DNA of 36,887 nt from DATFLS01 sp964413425. Lineage in GTDB: Bacteria > Fidelibacterota > JAANXI01. Below are positions 24,198 through 33,058 of this stretch, piece by piece; position 1 is the stretch's first letter; each line of letters opens with the position of its first letter. Below the pieces are notes generated by a model. That model did not search any database. It was not told the origin of the DNA and worked only from the letters and a program-made list of their open reading frames with translations. The position numbers were made by a program, and so were the translations under genes. Location: positions 1 through 36,887 of the forward strand of contig CAYPST010000033.1 in NCBI GenBank assembly GCA_964413425.1. The letters are read 5' to 3'.

Positions 24198-26036
24198 TTA
24201 TAATCCAAAAAGGTTGGGCAGGAATTCCGTCAGCCACGGGACGTAGGTTATGGCCAGAACTCCGGCAAGTAAAATGAGTAACGGAAACAGCGTTGAGAAA
24301 TACACGGTGGTTAAAGATTTATTAAATCGATATGACGACAAAAACAAGTTCATTCCAATGGGAGGTGTTAAAAATCCCAGTTCCAGGTTGGCAAGAAAGA
24401 TAATGCCCAGATGCACCGGGTCCACATTAAATACCAGGCCAAGAGGTGCGATGAGTGGAACCACGACGACCAGCGCCGAAAAAATTTCCATGATCGCCCC
24501 GGTCAGGATAAGGAAAAGATTGAGCAGCAGCAGAAAGATTAGTTTGGATTGAATATGTTCCTGAACCCACGTCAGCATTTGCATGGGAATTTGTGCATCG
24601 ATCAGGTAGCTGGTAAATCCCATGGCCACCCCAAGGATGATCAGCACTCCGCCGACCAGAATAGCGCACTCCTTTAACACTGCAGGCAGATCCTTTAGAA
24701 TATGCAGATCTTTATACACGAACGATTCGATCACAAAACAGTACAGGGCGGCAAAGGCGGCAATTTCCACCAGGGATGCCACGCCGGTAAAAATGCCCAG
24801 CAGGATAATTATGGGAATCAGGACCTCCCACTTTGCCATCCAGAATGCCCGGAAGGCCTCGGTGAAATGAAACGGGGTGCGTTCCACTTTTCTGGTATGG
24901 GTTCCATTGAATATCCCCCAGAGTGACAGCAGCAGCAGAAGCAGGAGGCCCGGAATAATCCCGGCGACAAACAGGGAGGTGACAGGCACATGCGCAATAA
25001 CGGCGTACAGAATAATCGGGAGACTCGGCGGAAATAACAGCCCCAGGGAGCCGGAGGCGGTCACCAATCCCAGCGAAAACTTTTCTTTGTATCCGGCCCG
25101 GATCATCAACGGCATAAGTAAGCCTCCGAACGCCAGGATGGTCACGCCGGACCCACCGGTGAAGGCCGTGAAAAAGGCACACACCAGAATAGTCGCAATG
25201 GCCTCTCCCCCGGGCATCCATCCGAACCACGTTTGAAACACCCCCATCAGCCGTCGTGAGGCGCCCCCCTCGGACAGGAAGTATCCGGCCAGGGTAAACA
25301 GGGGGATCGTCGGCAGGATCGGTGACGTCACGATTCGGTACATTTCGCTGGGAATGGACGACACCGGAACCTGACTGCTCCAGAACAGCAGCAAGGCGGC
25401 CCCTCCCAGCACCACAAACACCGGGGCTCCTGCAATAACAGCAAGCAGCAGCATCACAAATCCGCCCCAGATGATTCCGGATCCCGCCAGCGGCTCCCAG
25501 AATGCCACTCCCACCACCAGCGCCAACAATGCCAGGCCCATCAATCGCTCCCGGGCTGTTCTGGTGCCCTGGATAAACAGGCGAACCGCAATCAACGAAA
25601 ATCCAACCGGCATAATAAATTCCGCAAACCAGGTGGGTACGCCGCTCAAAATATACGACGGATACTGAAATTCGACGAACACCAGATCAAAACTGGCTTT
25701 AGCCAATCCTATGGAGACAGCCGATCCGACCACTGCGGCAAGGAATCTGGAGATTTGAGTGATTCTGGCTTTTGCCGGTAAGAATTGGACTCCGAGGGTA
25801 AACGAGAGCAATCTGTCGTACCGGGCAGCGAGCGCTGCACCGGCGATCCCAATCCAGAGAGTTAAATGCTGGACGACCAGGACGGCTCCTGCCAAACTAC
25901 TTCCCAGTACATTCCGGAAAAAGATTTCGGTGAGAGGCAGCAGTGCTAAAAAAATGAGAATAGAGTAGGAGAGCCAGTTTTCCAGTGTTTCGAACCAGGT
26001 GGACACCTTCGCGGTATGTCTGGAGGTATGTCTCAC
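24198..26036 (-). CDS. TRAP transporter fused small and large permease (DctQM)
   Basis: 612 residues. The first about 165 residues with four helices are the DctQ part (FETLENWLSYSILIFLALL, ALAARYDRLLSFTLG). From about 185 the DctM part follows with many helices, including TAFTGGSGVTILAFGGLLMP, LGLLFPPSLPIILYAV and LGFLTPPIGMNLFLSSYRFN. The two halves move solutes with sodium or proton, driven by the binding protein DctP. GTG start at 26036; another GTG ten codons later is possible. It follows dctP by 197 bp, a gap that holds a family A end and a hairpin. Confidence 0.93.
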   Translation of the reverse strand: MRHTSRHTAKVSTWFETLENWLSYSILIFLALLPLTEIFFRNVLGSSLAGAVLVVQHLTLWIGIAGAALAARYDRLLSFTLGVQFLPAKARITQISRFLAAVVGSAVSIGLAKASFDLVFVEFQYPSYILSGVPTWFAEFIMPVGFSLIAVRLFIQGTRTARERLMGLALLALVVGVAFWEPLAGSGIIWGGFVMLLLAVIAGAPVFVVLGGAALLLFWSSQVPVSSIPSEMYRIVTSPILPTIPLFTLAGYFLSEGGASRRLMGVFQTWFGWMPGGEAIATILVCAFFTAFTGGSGVTILAFGGLLMPLMIRAGYKEKFSLGLVTASGSLGLLFPPSLPIILYAVIAHVPVTSLFVAGIIPGLLLLLLLSLWGIFNGTHTRKVERTPFHFTEAFRAFWMAKWEVLIPIIILLGIFTGVASLVEIAAFAALYCFVIESFVYKDLHILKDLPAVLKECAILVGGVLIILGVAMGFTSYLIDAQIPMQMLTWVQEHIQSKLIFLLLLNLFLILTGAIMEIFSALVVVVPLIAPLGLVFNVDPVHLGIIFLANLELGFLTPPIGMNLFLSSYRFNKSLTTVYFSTLFPLLILLAGVLAITYVPWLTEFLPNLFGL

Positions 26037-26093
26037 TCGTCTTGAGAAGTGGATTCCGGATTAGGTTCCCGATTTCCGGAGTTTAAATATCCT

Positions 26094-26146
26094 GAATCTA
26101 TTTAGAAAACGCCTCGCCCCAACGAAGCGGTCCCTTCTTTGGGGCG
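26094..26146. repeat. Family A end fragment and hairpin between dctP and dctQM
   Basis: 26094-26112 is GAATCTATTTAGAAAACG, identical to the right end of the family A copy at 33059-33230 read on the other strand. The similarity stops there. It is followed at 26115-26146 by an inverted repeat (CGCCCCAA / TTTGGGGCG). Being inside the TRAP operon, the hairpin could tune how much permease is made relative to binding protein; there is no T-run that would mark a full terminator. Confidence 0.5.
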
Positions 26147-26233
26147 TGCCCTTCTTCTCAGGTTTGTTGATATTTCAACATATCTAATCCTTGGGCGCCC
26201 GGGGCATAAATTCATTGGAATGGAGAAGATCGG

Positions 26234-27304
26234 TTAGTTTACTCCTTCATCATTATCCTGCCGGGCTGCCCGATAATCCTTCAATTCCGGCCACAATTCC
26301 ATCACTGTATTGTGCATTTCTTCCGGCACAATCACCCCTTTAAATCGCGGATAGAAGGCTTCTGTTTCGCGCTGCCATCTCTGTCGCTGCTGTTCACTTA
26401 CTTCGTGTATAATGAGTCCGTGTTCTTTCATTACTTCTATGAGGTCATCGGATTCATACCGTAATTTTTCCTGCACCACCCGGCTGTGCTGTTCTGCAGA
26501 TTTTCTCAGGGCCGTTCGATATTCTTCCGGGATTCTGTTCCAGGCTCGTCTGGTAATCAGAAGGCCACCGGAAAGCGCTGCCCATCGCAATTCCAACATA
26601 TGATTCGCCACACCGAACCACTGCGAGGAAAGCGCAAGAAAAGCCGGAGCCTGGACCACATTAATGAGCCCCGTCTGTAACCCCGGCAGCACATCATTGG
26701 TCGTCAGTGGCACCGGATTGAATCCCCCCTGCTTCCAGAGCTGCAAATCATCGAAATCCGTAGCCCGGGTAAACAGCCTCAGGTTTTTCACATCTTCCGG
26801 TTTCTGGATGGGTTTGGTGGAGAAAAAATACACCCATCCGACATCGGCCCAGAATAACAATTCAAAGCCCTTTTGCCGGATCTTCTCTTCGATATGGTCT
26901 GCGAGCCGGGCCCGAAGCCAGTCCATCTCCTCCCAGGATTGCACCATCATCGGGTAATTCAGCCCGTACACACTTTCATCAACCATATGAAGGCCTTTTG
27001 TACTCACCGCTCCTGCCTGTATCTGATCAATCCGCATCTTCCGTATGACATCCCGCTCATCGCCTATTACTCCACTGGGATACAAGCGGGTAACCACCGC
27101 TCCATCAGTAAGAGTTTCCCAATCCGCGGCAATATCCTGGAGCACCTGATAATAGCCGGTGCCCTTCGGTGCCAGCGTTGCTATTTTTATCACCACCGGG
27201 TCTTGCGCTCCTGTCCGGGGCGGCAGAACAAACACCACGACCAGCAGCAGGGCCACTTGCCAAATGAACCGGTAAACTTTCTGCAGGAAAAACCCGGTAG
27301 TCAT
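26234..27304 (-). CDS. TRAP transporter solute-binding protein (DctP family)
   Basis: 356 residues with a signal peptide (WQVALLLVVVFVLPPRTGAQ). Family marks: VIKIATLAPKGTGYYQVLQD, TRLYPSGVIGDERDVIRKM, VGWVYFFSTKPIQKPEDVKN and LRLFTRATD with the arginine region that normally holds a carboxylate, then VPLTTNDVLPGLQTGLINVV. It should pick up an acidic or amphipathic solute in the periplasm and hand it to DctQM. It lies between the TatT-type lipoprotein and the permease. Confidence 0.94.
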   Translation of the reverse strand: MTTGFFLQKVYRFIWQVALLLVVVFVLPPRTGAQDPVVIKIATLAPKGTGYYQVLQDIAADWETLTDGAVVTRLYPSGVIGDERDVIRKMRIDQIQAGAVSTKGLHMVDESVYGLNYPMMVQSWEEMDWLRARLADHIEEKIRQKGFELLFWADVGWVYFFSTKPIQKPEDVKNLRLFTRATDFDDLQLWKQGGFNPVPLTTNDVLPGLQTGLINVVQAPAFLALSSQWFGVANHMLELRWAALSGGLLITRRAWNRIPEEYRTALRKSAEQHSRVVQEKLRYESDDLIEVMKEHGLIIHEVSEQQRQRWQRETEAFYPRFKGVIVPEEMHNTVMELWPELKDYRAARQDNDEGVN

Positions 27305-27567
27305 CCTCTCATGCCCCTCCCGATTATGTCCTCCTCGTTCATTTTTCTAACAGTTTCTAAAAAAATAAGACAGTATCCCACCTAAATGCTCTTCTACATT
27401 TATATAAGTTCTCTCTCAATGCATTAGACAAGATTTCAGTGGTTTTATGCTATGGTTAATACTCAAATGCTATAATTCTTTTCCTGTAGCGTTTATTTTT
27501 CGTTCGTAATTTTCGGTTCATTCGTGAGAATTTGTGTCAATTCGTGGTTTCTAATTTTTTCACAAGA

Positions 27568-28503
27568 TTAGTAAAAATACTCATTCATATGATCCAGTAA
27601 CCACCGGGCGCGTTCCTGAGCGAGAATATTCGCCAGTCGCATCTCCGGATATGTATCGACATCAATGGCCAGGGCTTTATGTAACAAGTCCTGGAATCGT
27701 GGTCGGTCTTGTGTTCGAACGGCGAGCGCTTCCGCGGCTGTCACATAGGTACCGGCGGACCTCCCCTGGTTGAGTTCCAGCGCTCTTTGAAAGTGGTTCT
27801 CTGCCGCCTCAATCGATCCCCCCATTCCGGCCTGGCCGGCCTCGAATGAAATCATGAACTCATGCAGGCGGCCGTCAGACCAGGATTCGTTCAATTCAAG
27901 CGCCCGCCGGATCATTTTTTCAATGACCGGCAGGTCCATGAGTAATGAGTAATCTTGCGCATCGATGCCAACCGCACTCCCCCAGGCCGCCGCTGTCCAA
28001 TAGAGTAAGGGCACATCCTGCTCGTTCACCTGCTGTAACGCTTGTTCGGGATTCTCACGCAAGCCGGTTCGGAATCCGGAATAGCGCACTTCCAATGCCT
28101 GCAGTCCGTAATCTCTGGCCCGCAGATAGAGATCCTTACTGCGTTTCCTCAATGCGCGTGCCCGGGCCAGATCCGTCTCCTCAACGCGATCTGCCTCTTC
28201 CATGAGAAAGGCATGAGTATACATGGTGAAAGCGCTGGACGCCGTGGTCAATAATTCGGGATTTTCCGGGGCACTCGCCAGCAACACCTCGATCATCTTC
28301 AAGGTGGCCGGCATCGCCTCTTTCACCAACTCCGGATCATTCTCCGAGGCATACACAGATAGTGCATTATCAAACGATCCGGCCATATTCTTCATGGCAA
28401 GGGATCGCACACTGCACCCCATGAGCAGACTCCACACAATCACCAGCAATAAGCCGGCATTCCATGGAGCGTTGGTCATCCGATGAGTTACCGGGCCGTC
28501 CAT
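27568..28503 (-). CDS. tatT: TatT-like TRAP-associated lipoprotein with TPR-like repeats
   Basis: 311 residues. A hydrophobic signal ends in SLLMGC, giving C30 as the lipid anchor. The rest is nearly all helical, with TPR-like pairs (LARARALRKRSKDLYLRARD, AAENHFQRALELNQG, LLHKALAIDVDTYPEMRLA). It matches the T-component described for Treponema (TatT/Tp0956), which forms a trimer that carries the binding protein. The gene order T-component, DctP, DctQM on one strand is that of a TPAT (TPR-protein-associated TRAP transporter). M1 at 28503 has GCGGATG before it; M9 is an alternative. Confidence 0.88.
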   Translation of the reverse strand: MDGPVTHRMTNAPWNAGLLLVIVWSLLMGCSVRSLAMKNMAGSFDNALSVYASENDPELVKEAMPATLKMIEVLLASAPENPELLTTASSAFTMYTHAFLMEEADRVEETDLARARALRKRSKDLYLRARDYGLQALEVRYSGFRTGLRENPEQALQQVNEQDVPLLYWTAAAWGSAVGIDAQDYSLLMDLPVIEKMIRRALELNESWSDGRLHEFMISFEAGQAGMGGSIEAAENHFQRALELNQGRSAGTYVTAAEALAVRTQDRPRFQDLLHKALAIDVDTYPEMRLANILAQERARWLLDHMNEYFY

Positions 28504-28702
28504 TCATCCGCTCTGTCGTTAGAAATAATCATGCAATCTGCCCCTTCGTACCAGAGATTGTGGGGGCATCGGTCTTTGAACGCACCCGGCGCGTCCACTC
28601 AGTTCTGTTCGGCTGTCATGTCCATTGTTCGATTAGGAGGTGCGCTCAATCAGCAAGGGGTCCCTCTCCGGTGAAACTATCCGATCTATTCCGAAGAGAA
28701 AT

Positions 28703-29467
28703 TTACAGGCCACGCTCCTGTTTAATTTTCTGATACGCATCATTGATGGCTTTAAATTTTTCCTCTGCCAGCGCAGTGAACTCTTCTCCCAGATGAGACA
28801 CTTTATCCGGATGATATTTACGCGCCATCCTGCGATAGGCTTCTTTCACCTCTTCATCGGATGAGTGCCGGTCCAGTCCAAGAATATCATAGGAATTTCT
28901 CTCAACTGCGGAGGCCGATTGCCGACTCCTGCCGGTACGGGATCCATTGCCGGTAAACATGGCTCGAATACTTCGCTGATCCTGGGGCTGAATCCCCATG
29001 GCATCCGCTACTTCTTCAATGGCGCGAAGTTCCGCCTGATTCAAGTCACCATCTGATCTGGCAACTCCATAGAGCAGGTGCAGCAGCTCCAGTCGCTCGT
29101 GATAGGGAACATGACTCCGGATTTGTCGGCAGACCGGCTCAATGGGATACTCCTGCCGGACAATGTCCTTATACATCTCCATCATATCCTGCGTAAAGGA
29201 GGTTCCAAAATTCTCCACCAGAAACTGTTTCACATATTGGACTTCCGACGACAGAACGCGGCCATCCGCTTTGGTAACATACCCGAACAGGACCAGCAGG
29301 CTTGCCATCATATCACCCATTTTATTTTGCTGGCGACCGGTGCTGTCGAAGAGCGAACTGCCCGCTCCTTCAAACTGGCTGCCGACCATCCCGCCTAAAA
29401 TCGCGCCAATCGGTCCGCCCAGCACCCACCCGAGACCGGCCCCGATTAGTGTGCCTTTTATTCCCAC
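28703..29467 (-). CDS. TerB/J-domain protein, DjlA-like
   Basis: 254 residues, GTG start behind GGGAG. Residues 1-35 are a glycine-rich hydrophobic stretch (GTLIGAGLGWVLGGPIGAIL). A TerB-like helical domain follows at about 50-165 (VLFGYVTKADGRVLSSEVQ, GVARSDGDLNQAELRAIEEV). The C-terminal 65 residues are a J domain with YDILGLDRHSSDEEVKEAY and the HPD motif at 219-221. J proteins stimulate DnaK ATPase. As in DjlA, the N-terminus probably ties it to the membrane. No other chaperone genes are close. Confidence 0.92.
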   Translation of the reverse strand: MGIKGTLIGAGLGWVLGGPIGAILGGMVGSQFEGAGSSLFDSTGRQQNKMGDMMASLLVLFGYVTKADGRVLSSEVQYVKQFLVENFGTSFTQDMMEMYKDIVRQEYPIEPVCRQIRSHVPYHERLELLHLLYGVARSDGDLNQAELRAIEEVADAMGIQPQDQRSIRAMFTGNGSRTGRSRQSASAVERNSYDILGLDRHSSDEEVKEAYRRMARKYHPDKVSHLGEEFTALAEEKFKAINDAYQKIKQERGL

Positions 29468-29508
29468 AGCAGTGCTCCCGTGAGTTCAAACATTATTCTT
29501 ATTATACG

Positions 29509-29669
29509 GCGTCTGTTTAAAAAAATAATAAAGAAATGAAACACCGAAACACACTGAAAGACACTGAGAATTTGAACCTTGATATTCAACTTTGCCCATT
29601 GCTGACTGCCAACTGCTTATATACCCATTCAAAAATTGTATAACTTCCACCTGTTTTTTAAACACTCTC
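29509..29669 (-). repeat. Inverted-repeat element family A, copy 4 (161 bp)
   Basis: Minus strand: begins GAGAGTGTTTAAAAAACAGG (from 29669) and ends TTTTTTTAAACAGACGC. Both ends are the family A ends with G-to-A and C-to-T changes. The interior differs from copies 2 and 5 and contains two recurring phrases: CACCGAAACACACTGAAAG (about 29541-29560) and CATTGCTGACTGCCAACTGC (about 29597-29616). Length agrees with the family. Border repeats are not clear. Confidence 0.55.
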
Positions 29670-29971
29670 ATACTCTAAGAATTTTTTCGCAAGTTCGTTT
29701 CCTGAATTCGGATGTTTGCTCATCCTCCCGGCATCTCATACCCGTCTCCGGGAACACTTTGTGATCCCGTAAATTTGAATGCCTTGACACGTTTTGCAGT
29801 TCTGCGAACCCATGCAATACCTCAGATACCGGTATTTCAAATATCGCAACTAAATTCGGGTGTTGCAACGGATAATCCCTGCCAGCCTGGAAGCGACGAA
29901 TTCCGGGAGCGCTCAATTGTCCCTGATCCGCCGCTGGAAAATATACCTGTCTTTCTCTACATTATGGGCCT
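29670..29971. other. 302-bp intergenic region, no supported gene
   Basis: Lies between the family A element and the class V aminotransferase. An open minus-strand frame (29668-29916) encodes nothing I recognise and lacks a ribosome binding site. The plus-strand promoter for the aminotransferase and NYN pair should be here, but I see no confident -35/-10 pair. Confidence 0.4.
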
Positions 29972-31105
29972 ATGGAATTGGAAGCAGCCCGGGAATTATT
30001 CCCTTTCGTAACTGAACAACTTTATTTCAACCATGCGGCAAGCTCTCCGCTCTCACTGCGAGTGGAAGAAGCGATACGCCGATATCTCTCTGAGAGAGCC
30101 CGGGGGCGAATCAGTGATTTTAAGCGCGATCAACGAGAAATTTCAGCGCTCCGGGCAGCTCTGGCCAACTTCATCGGGACCGACCCGGACCGCGTTGCGC
30201 TCACCGCCAACACCACCCATGGCTTAAACATCATTGCCAGCGGATTATCCTGGTCAGAGGGTGATGAAATCCTGCTCAGCGCGATGGAGTTCCCCGCGAA
30301 CGTCTATCCGTTTCTGAACCTGAAGCGACACGGCGTGACGATTAAGCACCTTCCGCCAACCAACGGGAAGATCACTGTAGAGGATTTTGCCGCACACACA
30401 ACCAGCCGAACCCGCTTAATCTCACTTTCCTTTGTACAATATTTAAATGGGTACCGTGCCGACCTGAAGGCGGTGAGCGACTACTGCAAAGCCAACGATA
30501 TCCTGTTTATTGTCGATGCCATCCAGGGCCTGGGGGCGATACCGCTAAATGTACACCGCATGCAATGTGATGCCCTGGCCAGCGGCGGCCATAAGTGGCT
30601 AATGTCCCCCAGAGGCACCGGATTTCTGTATCTGTCCGAATCCCTCCAGGAACGGCTGGAACCAGCCTACCTGGGGTGGCTGAGCGTTCAGAATCCCTTT
30701 CATTTTCACGAATACAACCAGCAGCTGAATCCCACCGCAGAGCGATTTGAATTGGCCACTCCCAACACTATCGGTGTGTACGGCATGCATGCGGCCATTC
30801 AAGTGCTGCAGGAAGCGGGCGCGCATAATATCGAACAGCACATTCTCAAGATCACCGGATATCTGCGGGACGAACTGCAGAAAAGGGCATGCGAAATCAG
30901 GACGCCATTTGCGGATCACGAACGCGCCGGAATACTCTTATTTTCATGCGGTGATGCCCAGAAAAACAGACACATCTTCAGGGCGTTATCCAGGAAGAAA
31001 GTCACCATATCCTACCGGGAGGGCGCTCTTCGGGTTTCTCCGCATTTTTATAATACCCGGGCGGATATGGACCGGTTTCTCGCCATTCTCGAGGAGGTGT
31101 CATAA
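29972..31105 (+). CDS. Class V aminotransferase (cysteine-desulfurase/isopenicillin-N-epimerase-like)
   Basis: 377 residues. It opens YFNHAASSPLSLRV; TANTTHGLNIIASGL is the cofactor phosphate loop. D182 in FIVDAIQGLGAIP and the PLP lysine K208 in ASGGHKWLMSPRGTGFLYL are intact. The C-terminus reads VTISYREGALRVSPHFYNTR. The active-site Cys loop of IscS/SufS is not present, so a classical cysteine desulfurase role is unlikely; epimerase or lyase members end like this one. Translationally coupled to the NYN gene by a TAATG overlap. Confidence 0.9.
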   Translation: MELEAARELFPFVTEQLYFNHAASSPLSLRVEEAIRRYLSERARGRISDFKRDQREISALRAALANFIGTDPDRVALTANTTHGLNIIASGLSWSEGDEILLSAMEFPANVYPFLNLKRHGVTIKHLPPTNGKITVEDFAAHTTSRTRLISLSFVQYLNGYRADLKAVSDYCKANDILFIVDAIQGLGAIPLNVHRMQCDALASGGHKWLMSPRGTGFLYLSESLQERLEPAYLGWLSVQNPFHFHEYNQQLNPTAERFELATPNTIGVYGMHAAIQVLQEAGAHNIEQHILKITGYLRDELQKRACEIRTPFADHERAGILLFSCGDAQKNRHIFRALSRKKVTISYREGALRVSPHFYNTRADMDRFLAILEEVS

Positions 31106-31617
31106 TGTCCCGGCATTATATCATCGACGGCTACAATGTGCTTCACGAAATTCCTTCTCTGGAGGAAGTACTGCAGGAAGATGTGAAACGCGCCAGACAA
31201 GAACTTGAAACGTTGGTCAATCTCTATACAAGAACTGCCAATGTCAGGGCCACCATCGTCTACGATTCCCGGTCGGTTCCCGATGCCTTCGACGACTTTC
31301 AGGACAGCGGGCAGCCCGTTATCGTGTACACCGGGAGCGTCAAAACCGCCGATGACTATATCATCGCCGAAGCAGAGAAGCTGCGAAATCCGTCTGTCAC
31401 AATAGTGACCCGGGACCGGAACATTCTTTCCCGGGTGCGCCGGACCGGGTGTGATACCGTGCCTCCGGAGCAGTTCAAGAACCTGATTCTCAAAAATCCC
31501 GGTGGCAAAAAAGGCCGACCCCCGAAAAAATTTCAAATGGAGAATCTCAGCCAGGCGGAAATCGAGGAATGGCTGGATGTCTTTACGTCGCAGGATGATA
31601 ACGGGAATAATTCCTGA
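31105..31617 (+). CDS. YacP-like NYN-domain RNase
   Basis: 170 residues. It begins HYIIDGYNVLHEIPSLEEVL, the NYN (PIN-like) signature with the first acidic residue. ATIVYDSRSVPD, TADDYIIAEAEKL and VTIVTRDRNILSRVRRTG carry the further Asp residues of the metal site. The C-terminal 40 residues are basic, then acidic. YacP (Rae1) in Bacillus cleaves mRNA on the ribosome; the same fold here makes RNA cleavage likely but not shown. A strong ribosome binding site (GAGGAGGT) overlaps the end of the aminotransferase gene. Confidence 0.9.
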   Translation: MSRHYIIDGYNVLHEIPSLEEVLQEDVKRARQELETLVNLYTRTANVRATIVYDSRSVPDAFDDFQDSGQPVIVYTGSVKTADDYIIAEAEKLRNPSVTIVTRDRNILSRVRRTGCDTVPPEQFKNLILKNPGGKKGRPPKKFQMENLSQAEIEEWLDVFTSQDDNGNNS

Positions 31618-31985
31618 TAAATAGCACGCAGATATGAAAGACAGTAGGCAGTAAGCAGTGGGCAAGAGGCAGGAGGATATGTCTCGGTGTTTATCTGCGT
31701 CAATCTGTGGCTGCCAGGCACTCTTTACTCATTCCTCTTTTCCTCCTCACTATGCGTTTTCAATTCGTGTTCATTCCCCGACGTGTCGGGGCAGGCAGTG
31801 GTTTCTATAGTGGTCTCATCCATAGAATATACAAACCCAAGTTTCTCCTGAGAGAAGAGAGTATTTTTTTATTCTTTCTTTGCGTGCTTTGCGAATTGTC
31901 TCTGTCCCGGAAGGGATCCCGTTGGGGCGACCTTTGCGTGCTAGTTTTTAAGTTTTTGAACTAATCCGCTTACCAATCCAAACAC
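31618..31985. other. 368-bp gap made largely of recurring phrases and palindromes
   Basis: No gene. In order: AGTAGGCAGTAAGCAGTGGG (31642-31661), matching 29597-29616 on the other strand; TTTATCTGCGTCAATCTGTG (31690-31709); TTACTCATTCCTC (about 31725); hairpin CCCCGACGTGTCGGGG (31777-31792); TTTGCGTGCTTTGCGAATTG (31880-31899); palindrome AAGGGATCCCGTTGGG (31911-31926); and TTTTTAAGTTTTTGAAC (31945-31961). Both neighbouring genes point into this region, so any of the hairpins could end transcription. Confidence 0.55.
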
Positions 31986-32756
31986 TCACCCACCGAGCTG
32001 CTCAAAAATCAACCGCAATCCCTCCAGGGTCAGATCCGGGTTAAAATCCGTCACAGCCTCTATGCGTTCGCTCATAAACTGCCCCATGCCGCCGGTGATA
32101 ATCACGTCCATTTTCTCGGTGTCCAGTTCCCGTTTGATTCGCGATAACACTCCGTTAATCGCATCCACCGCCCCGTACAGGATTCCCGCCTGCATACTCT
32201 CCTCGGTGGTGGTGCCGATGATGTGATCCGGAAAGATGAGTTCCACCTTGAATAATTTCGCCGCCTTGGTGAAGAGATCTCGGGCGGAGATCTCCAGTCC
32301 CGGCATAATGGTGCCGCCCAGATAGGCGCCGGACCCGTCGAGCACGTCAAAAGTGGTGGCGGTCCCGAAGTCCAGGATGACCTGGGGCACCTGATACAGG
32401 TGCTTCCCCGCCACTGCATTGCAGATCCGGTCGGCCCCCACCTGGCGGGGATCTTTGTACCGGATCTCCAGATCAATGGGCAGGGAAGCATCCACGATAA
32501 TGGGATCAATCCGGAGGTATTTTCGTGTCATGGTGGAAAACACGCTCCCCACGTTCGGCACCACCGAGCCGATGATCACATCATCCAGATCCTCCGGCTG
32601 CACTTCCCCTTCCTGACAGAGCAATTTGATGGTAATCCACGATTCATCCACCGTGCGAGTCAACCCGGAACTCAACCGCCAGCGGGTGAGCAGGGTGGAA
32701 TCCCGGTAAATCCCGAACACCGAATTCGTATTGCCGATATCAATGGCCAGTAGCAT
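31986..32756 (-). CDS. coaX: Type III pantothenate kinase
   Basis: 256 residues from the ATG at 32754-32756, which has GCGAGGTG before it and begins MLLAIDIGNTNSVFGIY. A frame open 35 codons further upstream runs through repeat phrases and is not the start. Motifs: DIGNTN (D6-N11), GADR (107-110, catalytic Asp 109), ILDFGTATTFDV (phosphate binding) and IITGGMG near the end. The enzyme phosphorylates pantothenate in CoA synthesis, is not inhibited by CoA and is the sole pantothenate kinase in many bacteria. Stand-alone gene; no birA/bpl gene beside it in the window. Confidence 0.97.
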   Translation of the reverse strand: MLLAIDIGNTNSVFGIYRDSTLLTRWRLSSGLTRTVDESWITIKLLCQEGEVQPEDLDDVIIGSVVPNVGSVFSTMTRKYLRIDPIIVDASLPIDLEIRYKDPRQVGADRICNAVAGKHLYQVPQVILDFGTATTFDVLDGSGAYLGGTIMPGLEISARDLFTKAAKLFKVELIFPDHIIGTTTEESMQAGILYGAVDAINGVLSRIKRELDTEKMDVIITGGMGQFMSERIEAVTDFNPDLTLEGLRLIFEQLGG

Positions 32757-32796
32757 GGGCACCTCGCTGATGAATGTTCTGCACTCAATCGATGAC

Positions 32797-32847
32797 AAAA
32801 AATAGCACACAGATGGACACAGAAACAACAGATAACCGCAGATTTTG
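32797..32847. repeat. Recurring intergenic phrase
   Basis: AAATAGCACACAGATGGACAC and then AGAAACAACAGATAACCGCAG: this is the reverse strand of the phrase at 3574-3615, 8170-8192 and 31689-31711 (ATCTGTGT..., ATCTGCG...). It sits just before the coaX start. No protein or RNA role can be seen in it. Confidence 0.5.
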
Positions 32848-33058
32848 CCAACCCCCCCCAAATAAATAGGTGGTCAGCTTCTCATTGGGATTAAAGGTAG
32901 AGCGATTTCTACTTGCTCAAGTATATTGCAGGGCAGAGGTGCATTGATTGGTTCAAGCCTGGTGCATGATCTTGCTGTTCCAGGCTCCGGACTTTGTTGC
33001 CAGAATTAAGGATGTGTGGGTGACAGGTGGCAATCAATTAATATAAACTGATAGTAAA

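Noticed and set aside
29668..29916. An 82-codon minus-strand open frame upstream of the class V aminotransferase
   Set aside because: Overlaps the edge of a family A element, no ribosome binding site, no family resemblance.
31618..31985. Possible CRISPR array because of many short repeats
   Set aside because: Repeats are of different types, irregularly spaced, without equal-length spacers or cas genes in the window.
32757..32861. N-terminal 35-codon extension of coaX
   Set aside because: The frame is open only by chance through a recurring phrase. A good ribosome binding site and the conserved MLLAIDIGNTN start are downstream.
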